This document shows positions 36,701 through 47,750 of a stretch of DNA of 64,000 nucleotides, one piece after another. Under the pieces are notes generated by a model. That model saw nothing but the letters and a program-made list of their open reading frames with translations, was not told where the DNA came from and made no database searches. A program made the position numbers and the translations under genes. The stretch comes from Eudorina sp. 2006-703-Eu-15 (taxonomy: Eukaryota > Chlorophyta > Chlorophyceae > Chlamydomonadales > Volvocaceae), in NCBI GenBank assembly GCA_003117195.1, contig BDSI01000064.1, forward strand, positions 124,001 to 188,000, read 5' to 3'. Every line of letters begins with the position of its first letter. Position 1 is the first letter of the stretch.

Positions 36701-37174
36701 TCGTACAACACACACCAACGGCTGGTCGGCTTGCGCATCCAGAGCGACAACACGGGTGCAGGTGCCATGGTCCTCCGAGGGCCCCCCGACATAAACGTCG
36801 CGCCTCCGGGCATGTACATGCTCTTCCTGCTCTCCGGCGACGTCTACTCGCGGGCCGTGTGGGTCACCCTGCAGCGGCCGGCGTCGCCGCCGCCTCCGTC
36901 AGAGGACACTGGCGGCGGCGACGGCACCTTCAGCGAGAAGGCTCCGAAACCACCGCGTCGCCCGACGCCGCCGCCGTACATTGACACCCGACCCCACCGG
37001 CCGCCGCGGCCGCCGACGCCGCCGGGCGCTGAGCCGAAGCCCGACTACGAGTCGTGGTACGATTGGTACTCGTCGTTCGACGGCGCGCCGCCACCGGTGG
37101 AGGAGGACGCCGTCTCGGGTACGGGTACGTCATCGTACGACAACGGGGAGTACGGCTCGGCTGTAGAGAACTAA
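30732..37174 (+). CDS. Glyoxal/galactose oxidase-like copper radical oxidase fused to Ser-Pro HRGP domain
   Basis: Exons: 30732-34451, 34776-34944, 35132-35326, 35562-35780, 36224-37174 (TAA). The ATG at 30732 is followed by about 70 residues, a hydrophobic segment (GLLLAAVVLSTILPSS), a Ser run, then roughly 900 residues of SPPP-type sequence. The oxidase part starts near 34020. Copper-radical residues are visible: Cys of FCCGHTLLDSGDVLVVGG (34291-34296), Tyr of RRWYPSATLQPDG (34777), Tyr-His of RMYHSTACL (36362-36367), His of CSCTHSYN (36698). Cys-Tyr cross-link and copper ligands are therefore present; the product should oxidise aldehydes or alcohols to make hydrogen peroxide in the matrix. 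The tail is again Pro-rich. The Ser-Pro region changes frame several times at C-runs, so the ATG frame does not reach the oxidase as sequenced. Confidence 0.85.
31400..33900 (+). repeat. Ser-Pro (SPPP) coding repeat with multiple frame switches
   Basis: Hexamer and longer repeats of CCNCCNTCN type. The Ser-Pro reading moves from the ATG frame to another near 31755, again near 32108, again near 32590 and 32662, and finally into the oxidase frame near 33905. Most switches fall at C-runs that are one base shorter or longer than in the neighbouring copy. The opposite strand carries long Gly/Glu/Asp-rich frames that are shadows. Confidence 0.85.
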
Positions 37175-40100
37175 ACCTTAAGGTTTAATGTTGTCTCGTG
37201 GTTGCCGTCGTCTGTTGTGGAGCGGAAGGTTGCGGTGGCGTTCCGACGTGGACCTATCGGGATCGTTGCAAATGGAATTAGTGCCCTCCCAGAGAGCGGC
37301 AGCGTTTCTCGGTCGTGTGTGTTCCTATAACAGGCATGTGTTTGTTCGATTAGTTGGTTTTAGAAGTCAGGATGCGTTGGATTAAACGTCTTTAAACTGT
37401 CGGCGGCCCCAACTAAGGGACTGCCCATCTTTGACTTTCCGAAAGACCTTCTTCCCTCGCTTATTATCGCTCAAGATGATTCTCTATCGATTTCACGTGC
37501 ACGCATAGAACTCATGCAGGGCAGGATGGCCGCACGTTCTATCGGCTTTGGACGCCGTGTTTGGCATCCGCAGTCAGGGGCTGTAGGTAGTGTGCATGGG
37601 TGGACGAAGTGTCGTACTGCAGTACATAGAGCTGGCAGCAGCGTACGTCTTGAAGGTGGCAGGCAGCTGACGTGGCATACCAGGGGGCGTGGGTGCGCCC
37701 GGGAGTTGCCCGTTTGCGAACGTGTCGGATGCCGTACGAATGTGTGTGTTTAGAAATGCCCGCCCGATCCCAGGTGGCAATGTACTGTGTGGGTGTGTGG
37801 TTGTGTGTGTGGGGGAACGTGTACAACACGCATGCGGTCGATGGGTGCCGTACCATACGATGGCTGTTGGTGCGTGCGGTGCTATGCGCGCTGACGTGCA
37901 CCATGAAGTCCAGCGGACAACGGGGGGGCTGTACGACAGTCAACACTGCCGTATAGGTGGATAACCCTGACGAAACCGACGAGCGAAACGGCACGGGGCA
38001 CGCACATTCTTGCTCGGGTAGCTCAGGTAACAGCAGCACAATGGTGTGCTGGATAGGGTTGAGGGAGGGAGTGAGCGTTACAGGACGATTTTAACGGCCT
38101 CACTGGAGACGACAGGCCAGCGTCCGTACGCCCTGCTGCCTCCGCAAACGCGCTCCCCGGGGGGCCGCGGGATGGTCGCGGCACTCCGAGGACGGCAAAC
38201 AACCGACCAAGCGACCATGCCGGACAGTGTGTTTCGGATTAGAGACCCGCCCGACCCAAACCAAGCAATGCCGGGCAGGGGTGGGTGGGTGGTGTGTACG
38301 GCATGTGATGTGTTTTGTACGGCGGGCGTGTTGGTGTGTCGGTCCATGCCACTGGTGAAATAATGGTCGTTGCAGCAGGATGGTTGCCGTCATTGTTTGC
38401 TGCGGGGCTGAGAGCGTGCGCGCATGTTATTGATTGGGGGTGGAGGCACCTCACACATAGGTCGCGCGTGGTGCGGGCGGGTGAACGCGCGGCTAGAGCA
38501 ATAACAAATGGTGGTAGAGGAGTATCGACTAAATAGTACGGCATGGCAAGGACTGACCGTTGGATGATTGATTCGTATGGATTTGGCGCGGGTGCGTGTC
38601 TAGAGAGAGACAGCGAGAGACCCGCGGGAGTGTGCGGGTGTACTGACCTAGCGGGTTTGCATGGGTGCACGGCGAACGGGCGTGCGCCGTCGGTACGGCA
38701 TTGTGCAGAAACACTGGCACTGGCATTGGCACTGGCCCGCTGGAGAAGTAAATCAAGCACAGCAGGGTCACGACTCACGAGGCGCTACCACGCTGCTGTC
38801 TGCCTGCCTTGAACATATGTCAAGCGGCGTTTCTGCCAATCGATTCGGCAGGAGTGCGTCATGGGACCCGGCACTCCTCCAGCCCTTCGCCGACGGCCGT
38901 ACATGTCTTATCCGCATGCTTGACGGACGGCCCCCGGCGAGAAGAAGTACGGCGCCGTTCTGGGCGCTCGGGACCGACTCCGGGATCTGGATTTGTAATG
39001 AACTGGGAAAGGTTACCATATTCGGAAGAAGTCGGTGTCTCAAAGCGACATCATGAGGCGACGTAAGACCCCTCTGCGCTCCGCGCCGCCCCCAGTGGCG
39101 CCTTCCCGAGTGAGCCCCTGCCCTGCAGCATGCCGTACACTGTGCCGAAAGCCCGTGCCGTGTACATGTCCCGGGGGCCACACCCACACGCGGCTGCGCG
39201 AGCAACCCTGGGAGACCCGCACCTCCCCCATCCCCGATCGTCCACGTGAAGGGAACGGAAGGGAGGGGAAGGGAGTCCCCGCCGAGACGCCGTCCGTCAC
39301 CTGCTGGGCTGTCGCATGGGCTCGTTTCCGGGACCGGCCTGTTCAGTTGTGCGCCGGCCTGCCTTGAACATCTCTCCACATCCCACACCCGCGTAATGAG
39401 ATGTACGTCCGCAAGAAGGACGCCAGATGGACGTCCGCACAGCGCCAAATCCATTAACAATCGTTCATCTGTACATACATCCATATATTTACGACACTGT
39501 ATCGTTATCCGTACATTGGTTGTTTACCATTACGCCAGCTAAGCACCGCCCCGGCACCAAACACACACTAGAGGTACACCCGCGCCCTGCTGCCCGCTGC
39601 CCCGCCTCAACGCATGCATGTGACCGTGACCATTGCAGGTCACGGCCATGTACGGCATATCCCACGGCTGTGTACGGCACATCCCACGGCTGCACTTTGT
39701 GAGCGGCGGAGCGCCAAGACGATCCGTGTATCGGTGCATTAAACGCATTAACCACACACACGCATTCTCGGGGCTCAATTGTATTATATACACATGCAGG
39801 CCGGCACCCGTTGGGTACTGCCGCGCCCATCGCACAGCACGGTCTCGTGCCCTGCCTGCCGAACAACACACACCTCCACACGGCCCTTGCCTTGCCTGCG
39901 ACCGGACACCCCGCCACACGCCCCTGAGTTTCTTTTCTCTTTTCAATTCAACCCCGCCACATACCCCTTGCTGCACATCTCATCTGTTGTTATTCCACGT
40001 TGCATTTCGGTTCGTGTCCTGGTGCTGCTTCCCCCGCCCCCGCCCGGGCCACTGACGCTGCTTCCCCGGCGGGCCACCCGGGGTGCGTGGCACCTGGCCA

Positions 40101-40297
40101 TGTCTGCCTGTCTGTCTGTCTGCTTGCGTGTGGCTGTGCGGGCAGATGCAGATAAGCGCGGCAGCAGCGGGCCGCGCGACGGCGCCGTGTCGCCGTCCGG
40201 AACGGGCTGTCCCTGGACTGACGACGAAGTGCTGCCTGAGAGGACGGGTGCTGCCTGAGAGGACGGTTGCTGCCGCTGCCGCTGCCGCTGCCGCTGC

Positions 40298-40330
<33 letters not shown>

Positions 40331-40348
40331 TGTGCTGGATAGGTGCTT
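37175..40348. other. Convergent intergenic region
   Basis: 3' flanks of the oxidase gene (plus) and of the 378-aa membrane gene (minus). No coding region is supported. A copy of the GTGTGTTTAGAAA motif is at about 37742-37757 and a related element at 38226-38270. The 15-mer GCCTGCCTTGAACAT occurs at about 38803 and 39359. No clear TGTAA follows the oxidase stop; TGCAA at about 37264 is a possible variant signal. Confidence 0.45.
40268..40329 (-). repeat. CAG/CTG-rich repeat in the 3' UTR of the 378-aa membrane gene
   Basis: Alternating CTG and CCG triplets followed by pure CTG, just downstream of the stop at 40349. In the transcript it is a CAG/CGG tract. Confidence 0.8.
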
Positions 40349-40526
40349 TCAGCTGGTGGCAGCACCAGCAGCCTCAGCACCAGCGCCAGCACCCGCAGCA
40401 GAGGCAGGTACAGCTGGTGCGGACGCCCCCGGCGGCCCCGGAGGCGGCGGAGCGGGTTGCGGCTGGTGGGGCTGCGGGGAAGTCGGCTGTTGCTGCGCCG
40501 GCTGCGGGGCCGGCTGCGGCGGCGCC

Positions 40527-40580
<54 letters not shown>

Positions 40581-41290
40581 GGGGCTGAGGTCCTCGCCTG
40601 GTTTTCATTCTGCAGCGCCGGCGACCTCTTCCAGGGAGCTTGCTGCGGCGGTGGCAGCACCAGCTGCGGCGGCGGCGACATCGGCGGCTGGCTGTACCCG
40701 CCGTACGCCATCGGCGGCAGAGGCGCCAGCACCGCCGTCGGGCTCCGTACAGTCAACGGCGGCGGCGGCAGCGGTGGCGGCAGCATGGGGTCGGGCTGAG
40801 GGTACACTGCGGGCCGTACAGCGGGGGGTGGTGATGCGGACCTCCAGTAAGCATAGCCGTACGAGTGTACGACACGCTCACGTGACGTCAGCGCTGGGCA
40901 AGGCCACTCATCACAACCAGCTAGGATGTGCACACGGGAGCTCAGAATGGCAGCCCCCAGGTGGACCCCTGATGTGACCGTCTTTCGGGCCCCAGGCGCC
41001 CTTGCCGGGTACGACAGTACGGCACCCTGAGGTACGACCCCCGCGCGATAGAAATACAGCGCAGCACACAGTACCGGCGAGCAGAGCACCCAACCGGTCC
41101 CTGCCAAGCACCCACCGCGTGTGCCCGGGTACATTTCTGGTTTGAATTTTCTTTTCAACTCACCACCAAAACGACATGTCCGGATCCTGAGTAGCTCCCC
41201 ACAAGCTAGCGGGCCTGCCCGCATGACCCGCGTCAGCGATTGCAGCGCCTGCCGCCCCGCTCGGGAAGGAGGCACCGTCACCCGTCCGTC

Positions 41291-41323
<33 letters not shown>

Positions 41324-42591
41324 CCCTTTCCCCTTCCCGCGCGCCGATGCGCCCTTCCCCCGCCGCCCCACCTGCCGCCGGCGACATCAGCGGCGCCGGC
41401 GGGGCCATGCCGTACATCCCCGCGGTCGGGCTCAGGAGCGGCGCAGCCGCGGGGAAACCTCCCTTCGCCCCATAAGGCCCCCCCTGGGGTTCCAGCGGGA
41501 CCTGCAGGGCTCGACATGCGGTGCGGACGGACGGAACGTCAACTGGCCAGGGGCCGGGGGCCCCGAGTGAGGTAGCAGCAGCAGTGGCAGTCGCAGCAGG
41601 GACAGGAAGCAAAAGGACAGGTGGAAGTAGCAGTACGGGCAGGCAGCAATAGCAGTAGGAGCAGGTAGCAGTAGCAGACTAGCAGTAGGGTTGTGGCCAA
41701 CCGCCGGTCCCCCGTGCCAACGTGTTGCCCCCCGGGGGTGACCCACCGGGGGGGGTCGGGGGGAGGGCTTGCACCGCAGCAGCCACACGACCAGGCACGT
41801 AAGGCCCCCCAGGACCAGCGCGCCCGCTGCCGAGCCCACAGCGATCACCACGATCTGGAATGTGCCGAGGCCGCTGTCGCCATTATCGATGACGCCGCTG
41901 ACGGGCGAGAAGGACCCTGCAAGGTTCCGGGGCGGGGCGGGGCAGTCGGACGTTTGGCCGGGGTGATGGACGTGGGTGCACGTTCCTGACGCAGGTGTGT
42001 AAGGACTGCCCCAAAACATAGTACAAAAGACAATGACGCCCCCGGGTAACCCTTGATTCCTGAGAATCATAGGCCACATGCGCTTTAGCCCCTGTCCGTA
42101 CTCATCCGTACCTCTGACGTACAGGTTGACGTCCATAGAGGCATTCGTGTTTCGGTTATAAACCACCAAGCACAGCGGCACCGCAGAAGGCCGGCCCGTC
42201 TTGCCGGAGCATATCGATTTGTCGACGCAGGAGAGCGCGATGAGCGCGGGGTTGCTGGGCGGCTGGCAAGGGGCAGTGGTCACTGCATTGCACAGCTGTG
42301 GATGGCCAACAGTTGGGAGCGGGAGCTTAGGAACGCGAGGAAGAGGAAGCCGCATCATGCTTGATCCTCTGGTGCGTCGTACTGTCTGCTTCTCACCGTA
42401 TCTGTAACGTATAGGTAAGCGGCACTGCTAGAAGCCCACATGTCGTATGTGATGGTGTAGTAGCCGCATAAGGCTACCTTGCCCACAGGAGGCAATCGGT
42501 ACATTGTAATGTTGTCAGCCGCATCCGCCCCAGCCCAGACGAGCATAATGCCGAAGGCCAGCCGTGCGAGCTGTGTCAGGAGAGTAACCAT
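40349..42591 (-). CDS. Type I membrane protein, CG[FY]Y family member A (378 aa)
   Basis: Exons in transcript order: 42591-42397, 42295-42112, 41916-41747, 41501-41372, 40806-40349 (TGA); total 1137 nt, phases agree. Signal peptide residues 1-27. The ectodomain begins MYRLPPVGKVALCGYYTITYDMW (C42), continues through a Cys-rich section (PCQPPSNPALIALSC, SICSGKTG) and ends CLVVYNRNTNASMDVNLYV with an N-glycosylation site. The single membrane helix is about 146-173 (FQIVVIAVGSAAGALV...), followed by RCKP. The cytoplasmic tail (about 205 aa) is Pro/Ala/Tyr-rich, with a run of about 17 Gln. The intron before the membrane exon is phase 1 and splits a Gly codon; the one after is phase 0, as in the other two members. 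Function unknown; the layout suggests a receptor or adhesion molecule. Confidence 0.8.
40529..40581 (-). repeat. CAG/CTG run encoding poly-Gln in membrane protein A
   Basis: About seventeen uninterrupted CTG triplets on the plus strand, reading poly-Gln in the last exon and flanked by Pro/Ala-rich sequence. Confidence 0.9.
41289..41322. repeat. (CA)n microsatellite in an intron
   Basis: CA dinucleotide run between exons 4 and 5 of membrane gene A. Confidence 0.9.
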
Positions 42592-42787
42592 GCTCAACCG
42601 CGCGTCAGGGCGACGTTGTCAATGGGTTGATCATGCTCGGTGTCACACAACAAAGAAGTTAAAACGCGCTTTTGTGGGAATAAGTTGTCAACTGCGTAGT
42701 AGCCCATAAGGGCGGTATCCGACCCAGTATCATTTGCAGATTTCGCGGTAAATCAGTGGATTGGTAATGATTTTGGTTATCGTCAAA

Positions 42788-42792
42788 TTACA
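42788..42792 (-). terminator. TGTAA polyadenylation signal of the F5/8C-like gene at 42925
   Basis: TTACA on the plus strand, about 130 nt after the minus-strand stop at 42925 and before the start of membrane gene A at 42591. It supports separate transcripts for the two genes. Confidence 0.5.
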
Positions 42793-42924
42793 AACCTACA
42801 CGCCTGAAAACACGTGCGCTCGGGGTGGACCGTTGGTCGCGTAGTATTTGTCATCGGTGATCATATGCGAGTGATAAACTTGTAACCATATCGTTTATGT
42901 AATAACAAGAATTTCGAGATAAGT

Positions 42925-44211
42925 TTATTGTTTTCGCAACGCGCACAAACGCCCACCGTTGTAATTGGCTTTCCCAGTAGTGCGTTTATCCAGAGCGCAT
43001 TTCACTTCCTTTACTGTACACATTTGTAGATTGCTGATTGTTATGTAGTACAAGGTCATCGGGTTGGCCGGACCGCCATATGCGTAACCGAAGTTGTCGT
43101 ACAACAAGCGGAACATTTCGGTGCCTAGGCTTACTGGTCCCAAACTCGCGGAATCATGGCACTGCTTTATCCGGGATGTCTAACTACCAGTAGGGACTAG
43201 GTGACATGTGGTTGCCGTACACGTCCTTTGCACACGCGCGCACGCTGACCAGTCGTCCGCAGGCGTCGGTGTCCACGTCCGTCACAACTAACCCTTCACG
43301 TCAGACTAGCAACCCACGCGAGCTGTTATTTACAGAAACAAACAAGGTGCGCGCAGACCCACACTCCAGGACGCACCAGGGTCGCTCCAGGACGCTACCA
43401 CCCTAACGACCACAACGGCGTAACGGCTGCTTGTAACGGTTGCATTGTAACGGAAAGCTTGCACGACGTTACGGCTTGGTACAACTCCTTCCGAGCGTTG
43501 CATGGGTCGACTGATAACACAAACCTGAGAACGGACCGTTGCACCTCCCTCAACGATAGCCACAGCTGCAAGGTGCAACCCGAAGTTCCGAACAAATTCA
43601 AAATCCTCGGGTGCTCGCCACACGGCTCCTTCCCCCTTCGACCGCCCGGGACCTCGGGTCTTCCGGCCCAACCGCATCAGGCCAAAACGTGGAACACGCA
43701 TCCGACAATGTCGTGTCAGTACAGGACGGTACCGTGCATGCGCACCCTTAAAATTATGCGAAGGAGAAGCAGCCCGCGCTCACCCCGCGGATCTGCGGTC
43801 CGCTCTGCTGTATTCCTCTTGCGTCTCCCGTCTATGTACGACATGTGTATGTACAACACGACGTTCAGGCTGCCGTATCCGCTGTACTGGGCTGGGCTGG
43901 ACGCCTCCCTAGCGCACCTCAGCGATCAGCGCCACACGGCCCCTGTAAGGTTCCCATGCCGGGGTGCCGACCCGCGGGTCGGTATCCCTTGCGAACCTCT
44001 CCAACACGTCGAGCTATGCTAGCCAGGTAGGTGGGTAGCCAGGTCGGTAGTTAGCTCGGAAGCTAGCTAGCTAGCTAGCGACCCCAAACCCCACACCTCG
44101 TCGCGACCGTCGCTGTCTCAGCAGGTCTGTCTGCACGTGCCGCTCGCACCTTCCCCGCCACTTCCAGGATACGGTACCGGAAAGGACCTCTGCCGTCCCG
44201 GGAACGGAACT
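42925..44211 (-). CDS. F5/8 type C (discoidin)-like protein, 3' exons
   Basis: Four exons chain in one frame: 44211-44150, 43886-43784, 43565-43525, 43161-42925 (TAA). Phases match at all junctions, although no frame is long on its own. The product reads FRYRILEVAGK, then a strand-rich GYGSLNVVLYIHMSYIDG, AVAIVEGGATV, then LYYITISNLQMCTVKEVKC and a Cys-containing end. The order RY-x-[IV]-x-[EV]-x-x-x-G, DG, followed by an alternating strand and V-x-x-V resembles galactose-binding-like F5/8C folds and parallels the gene at 47751-48302. The 5' exons and signal peptide should lie in 44212-44627 but were not resolved. TGTAA 130 nt after the stop supports a real 3' end. The family call is tentative. 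Confidence 0.5.
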
Positions 44212-44627
44212 CTGCCGTGCCGGTAGGGCCCCCGACCCCTCTTCGCGCAACAACAACACACACACATACACACACATACACACACACGCGCTGGAAGCAC
44301 GCACACGCACGTGACGCACACACCCGTCGCTCACTTCGTACATTCTCAGTACCTCGCGCACTACACCTCGCTCGTTGCCTTCCCCCCGCCCATTATTCGC
44401 ACTCCGATACGAGCAATTATATTATTAATGGAATTCGATGTTGTCATTTTGCGAGCCTTTCGGCGGCGTCACTTATTGTCGTACCGATAGGACCTAGAGT
44501 CTGAACCTGGTACCGTCGGTTTTGCAAGTCTTTGCCTTCCGTACTGCATTCCGTAATGCATTCCGTACCATCTTGCCTGACGACTCATGGATGTACGGCG
44601 CCGTACGTGAGTCGTACGAGGGAGGCG
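44212..44627. other. Unresolved 5' part of the F5/8C-like gene
   Basis: The segment between the stop of membrane gene B (44628) and the first resolved exon of the F5/8C-like gene. It holds CA-rich microsatellites (44255-44286) and an AT-rich patch. A start around an ATG on the minus strand near 44440 (MTTSNSINN...) is possible but its phase does not join cleanly. Confidence 0.3.
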
Positions 44628-47600
44628 TCAAGACATTGGAGAGGAACCTCTTGGATTCTCCAACGTGGCGGCAGCAGGGGGGACCAGGACCGCCGGCGTC
44701 ACGACCGGCATAAGGACAGGAGCGGCTGCTGCTGCCGTGGCGGCGGCGGCGGTGGCGGCGGCGGAATCAGGCGGCAGTGTCGGCGGCGGCAGCGGACCCT
44801 GCCCGAAGCCCAAGGGCACTCCAGATGGCCCGGTAGAAAGCGCCGCTGACGCGGCCGCGGCCGCCACCGCCGCCGACGTCGTCGACGCGCTGGCTGCCGC
44901 CGCAACTCCGCCGCCGGCAAAGCTGGGCGTGTACGGCGAGCCGAATGGGGGTCCCGCCGGCAGCGGCGGCGGCAGCGGAAGCCCCGCCAGCGGCGGGATA
45001 TCGACGGCAGCGGACCTCATCGGTCGGCTGTTGTACGCGGGTCGGCTGTCTGCGATGGCCTGGATCAGCGCATCCCCGGCCGTCAGCGGCAGGCGGGGCA
45101 GGCCGTCCATCCCTGCCGTGATGGCGGGCATCCTCGGCGGCGGGAAGGGCGGCTGCGGCTGCGGCGGGCGCGTCGCGCAGTACGCCAAGATGGGCTTGCC
45201 GTCGGGCGCCCGGGGCCACATCAGCACCGTCGCGTCTGCCGTACCGCGCAGCTTCGCCTCCGCAAGCGCCTCCTGCTCGATCTTCGCCTTGGACTCCTCA
45301 TTCAGGACGGTCACCGGGGACGACCCCGCCGTCTGGGCGCGTCGCTTGCGGAGGTACAGGGCCAGCAGAACGACGACCTGGGGGACGAGGCGAGGTGACC
45401 CGGGGTGAGGGGTGACCCGGGGTGAGGGGTGACCCGGGGTGAGGGGTGACCCGGGGTGCCGCCCGTGCCCGGATGCGTTTCTGCGTTTTGTGTTTTGCCT
45501 TTTTGTTCAATCCGCCGGTCGGCAGCCGCCGGCCGGAGGAGGGGCAAACACGGCAGCCCGAGGAGTCCCGGAAGTCCCGACAAGCACACGTGGGCAGGAC
45601 AGGGCAGGACAGGCCAACACACGAGTTCGTGGGCGTGGGCGAGCGGGCAAGCACAGCCCCCCTGGAGTGGCCGGCACTCCGCACGGACTCCGGGTGCAGG
45701 AGGGGGCGATGTGGCGGAACAGCCGCGTGGCGGGCGGGGTCGGGAGAGCGTCCGGGGGTTTGGAGCCGTTCAAGAAGGTCGTCGTGTCGTACGGCCGACC
45801 CGCTGCTCCGAAACCCCGACGCGGTAGCGCCTGCAGCAACCCCGAGGTGTAGGTGTTCCTCCGCGTCTCTGTCCCCATCATTGTCCACGTGTCCAGCCTT
45901 CCTCACTTGGATGACCTTCCCTCCTACCGTACCCCGGAGCACTCGATGCGTGTGGTTCTCAAATTCCCCACTCCTCAAAACTTTCATTTTCTGAAGATTC
46001 GTCATCCCCAGGAGTCCTAGAGCACCTCCCCTCCTCCTCCCGACGTGATGCAGTAGCCCATCCTGGCAGCCGAAAGAACCACATAAGCTGGTGGGCCGGT
46101 GAGCCGTGCACCACGGTATGCATTACACCACGGAACGTGTGTTGTACTGCTAGTGATTTGTACGGCACGTGACGCAACGTCCCTCCCGCCGCGGCCTCAC
46201 CACCACGACAAGCGCAAAGCCCAGGATTGAGAAGATGGTGGTCATCGTCTTCCACAGCGCCCAGTTCCGCTGTTTCTTGGCTTTGGGCGGCGGCGGGGGC
46301 GTCGGGGCAGGCGGCGGAGAGTCGAACATCGAGGGGCCTGCAGTGCACAAACACAACGAACAACCGTCCCGCCAACCAAACATGTTTGTTAGTTTGTGTC
46401 AGGTCGCCTCCATAACGACCAAGACGATGCAGGCACTAGAGGAAAGGAAGGCAAGGACCAAAGTACGGGAGGCGGACGCTGCACGGGACGGTCGGCCACA
46501 AACAGTATAGATCAGTACGGTACAGTACAGTATAGTACAGTACAGAACAGTACAGTGCCCGCCACTCTGGTAAACATAAGGAGCTGTTGGGCGGGTTTCG
46601 GTGACGCCTGCAACAGCGTAAACGCCCGCACCTGTACGGCAGTACGAACCTATGCAGGGCGACGTGACCACCCCAGCCTCGCAAGACCCCCACCAGCCGC
46701 GGGGGGCGAGCTCCTCCACCACGACCCGGCTCTTTCCCCACCTCCCTGCGCACCTGCGATGTCCACGTCGCACAAGGTGCTCATCACCGTGCTTCCATTG
46801 TACGGCAGCACCGCCTGAAGCACCAGGCAAGCTGCGACAGGCGTGCCCTCGGGCCTCCAGACGCTGCAGTACTGTTCGCTGGTACACGTCATGGCGGCGT
46901 CGCCGTCCAAGGGAATGCAAACGCTGTACTGCTGACACGACTGTGGCGATGTGCGGCAGTGCGGGCCGATTGAGAAGTCAGGCCAAGGGGGCGGGGGAAG
47001 CTGTTGGTTCGTTGGTCATTAGTTATTGACGAGCCCAACGGTTGCAGGGATCCGAACAGTGACCGGGGCCGATGGTGGTTGGTGGTTGGTGGTTGGTGGT
47101 TCACAGTGATCGGATAGGGCCCTGACCGCTCCTGAGTGTGCCCTCCCTCTCCGGGCCACCTATGACCCATTCGCATCCGCTTCCCGCCTGGCCCCCTAGC
47201 GCCCCAACTGACCGTGTTTGAAGCCACGAAGGCCGTGACGTTGCTCTCACACCATGTCCTGTAACGCTGCGGCAAAGGGACGGGTGGGACGGCGGGTGAT
47301 GTCCGTGCTAGTCAGTGCCAACGGCGCGTTGCGTCTCAGTCTGGGCGACCAGTCCAGAGTGTCGTACACTTTCATTTCCGGTTTCCCCCAGCGACTCTCA
47401 CCTGCAGGCTGTAGAAGCCACAGTACGACACTGAAGAGTCCGAGCGGATGCTCTGTTGTGGCAGGAACAGCCCTTCAGCGGGGGCGGGCCGTGCGAGCAG
47501 GGCCACGGCAGCAAGCACCAGTGGCAGCGCCAGCGCCGTGTCAGCGGCCAGTGATGGTGTGCCCGCCGTGCCGTGGCGCCAGCGCCTCAAATGGAGGTGA

Positions 47601-47638
47601 CCCCTGTCGATGCTCCAAGGCCGGGTGTCCACCGGCAT
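44628..47638 (-). CDS. Type I membrane protein, CG[FY]Y family member B (450 aa)
   Basis: Exons in transcript order: 47638-47402, 47266-47213, 46928-46754, 46337-46201, 45377-44628 (TGA); total 1353 nt, phases agree. A long N-terminal region leads into a hydrophobic signal (LALPLVLAAVALLARP, about 36-53). The ectodomain has YCGFYSLQRYRTWC (C73 onward, spanning the first intron), an N-glycosylation site, then Cys-rich sequence ending CLVLQAVLPYNGSTVMSTLCDVDIAG. The membrane helix is about 187-211 and is split by a phase 0 intron (SILGFALVVV / VVLLALYL), followed by RKRRAQ. The tail of about 235 aa has a charged helix (NEESKAKIEQEALAEAKLRG) and then Pro/Ala-rich sequence. The phase 1 intron before the membrane exon matches genes A and E. 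Unknown function; candidate surface receptor. Confidence 0.8.
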
Positions 47639-47710
47639 GACCGGTCTCGGAGCTGTCGGCGCGCGCGCCGGTCCCCGGTGGCTGTACAGATCAAGGCATC
47701 AACGGCCGGC

Positions 47711-47728
47711 GGGAGTTTATAAAATTCC
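47711..47728 (-). promoter_or_regulatory. TATA-like element upstream of membrane gene B
   Basis: The minus strand reads TTTTATAAACTCC about 75-90 nt before the ATG at 47638, in otherwise GC-rich surroundings. It lies between the stop of the upstream F5/8C-like gene (47751) and gene B. Confidence 0.35.
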
Positions 47729-47750
47729 ATGTGAGGGCTTATACTTCCTA

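Noticed and set aside
38768..39484. 238-codon minus-strand frame
   Set aside because: No recognisable domain, no ATG context or splice support; composition matches non-coding GC-rich DNA.
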